Positions 63,878 through 64,000 of a stretch of 64,000 nucleotides of DNA are shown piece by piece. The position numbers and the translations under genes were made by a program. This stretch comes from Paenibacillus sp. FSL M7-0420 (GTDB taxonomy: Bacteria > Bacillota > Bacilli > Paenibacillales > Paenibacillaceae). The stretch's first letter is position 1; each line of letters begins with the position of its first letter. The notes beneath the pieces were generated by a model. The model was not told the DNA's origin and searched no databases. It saw nothing but the letters and a program-made list of their open reading frames with translations. The stretch is from NCBI RefSeq assembly GCF_038002345.1, contig NZ_JBBOCJ010000001.1, positions 1,488,001 through 1,552,000 of the forward strand. Reading direction: 5' to 3'.

Positions 63878-64000
63878 ATGAGCAGACCTGTATCTGAGAA
63901 TATCCGCCTGAAGGACGGAGCTGTGCTGCCCAGACTGGGGCAGGGAACGTGGAGGATTGGCGACCAGCCGGCGAACCGGGCAGAAGAGATTGCTGCGCTT
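63878..64000 (+). CDS. Aldo/keto reductase, N-terminal fragment
   Basis: The window ends 41 codons into this gene. The visible part starts MSRPVSENIRLKDGAVLPRL and continues GQGTWRIGDQPANRAEEI, the first strands and the G-x-G-T-W segment of the aldo/keto reductase barrel. AAGGAG lies 11 bases before ATG 63878. The catalytic Tyr and Lys lie outside the window. The upstream 110 bases show no clear link to ykkD. Confidence 0.85.
   Translation, partial: MSRPVSENIRLKDGAVLPRLGQGTWRIGDQPANRAEEIAAL

Overview
The window looks like chromosomal DNA from a Paenibacillus-type member of the Bacillales. It has moderate to high GC and strong AGGAGG-type ribosome binding sites. It carries many AraC/YesN regulators beside sugar ABC transporters and intracellular glycosidases, and a YkkC/YkkD pair behind a guanidine-I riboswitch. 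The genus is inferred from gene content, not proven. No rRNA, tRNA, CRISPR array or replication origin was seen. LAYOUT. 1-3184: end of a YesM-like kinase, its YesN-like regulator and a Gfo/Idh/MocA oxidoreductase. 3280-8866: a nuclease-fold/HTH protein, a 51-bp tandem repeat array, and a two-component system divergent from an ABC exporter. 9062-15268: small proteins, a DHA2 drug exporter with a divergent TetR regulator, a metallophosphoesterase, an SDR and a sugar-efflux-like MFS protein. 15497-24330: a GH3 glycosidase, an AraC regulator, a GH38 alpha-mannosidase and a GH105 hydrolase. 24434-30600: a second 51-bp array, then minus-strand small enzymes (APH kinase-like, GNAT, DinB, GrpB, two alpha/beta hydrolases). 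30735-40495: myo-inositol catabolism, with iolG-iolB and iolC-iolA-iolD-iolE as separate units under two identical palindromic operators and a LacI regulator between them; a third 51-bp array lies downstream of iolB. 40641-49801: membrane AraC sensor, lipoprotein and two permeases of an oligosaccharide ABC importer, a TIM-barrel isomerase and an alpha/alpha-toroid protein. 49938-58565: a fourth repeat region interrupted by a 1643-bp IS4-family element, then the most notable locus, a probable RiPP cluster. 58595-64000: a His/Gly-rich membrane protein, an AraC regulator, a second GH3 enzyme, the guanidine riboswitch with ykkC-ykkD, and the start of an aldo/keto reductase. HOW IT WORKS TOGETHER. 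Most of the window is carbohydrate uptake and breakdown under local regulators. The RiPP cluster (52177-58483) encodes two paralogous radical SAM/SPASM enzymes, a 44-residue precursor peptide between them at 53629-53763, a cobalamin-type radical SAM enzyme with a PqqD-like C-terminus, and an MFS exporter. It is bracketed by copies of a 51-bp repeat. All four repeat groups share a 51-bp period and carry a variable palindrome in a conserved scaffold, so they look like one interspersed repeat superfamily. Base positions and motifs were read by eye; family assignments rest on motif recognition without database searches.
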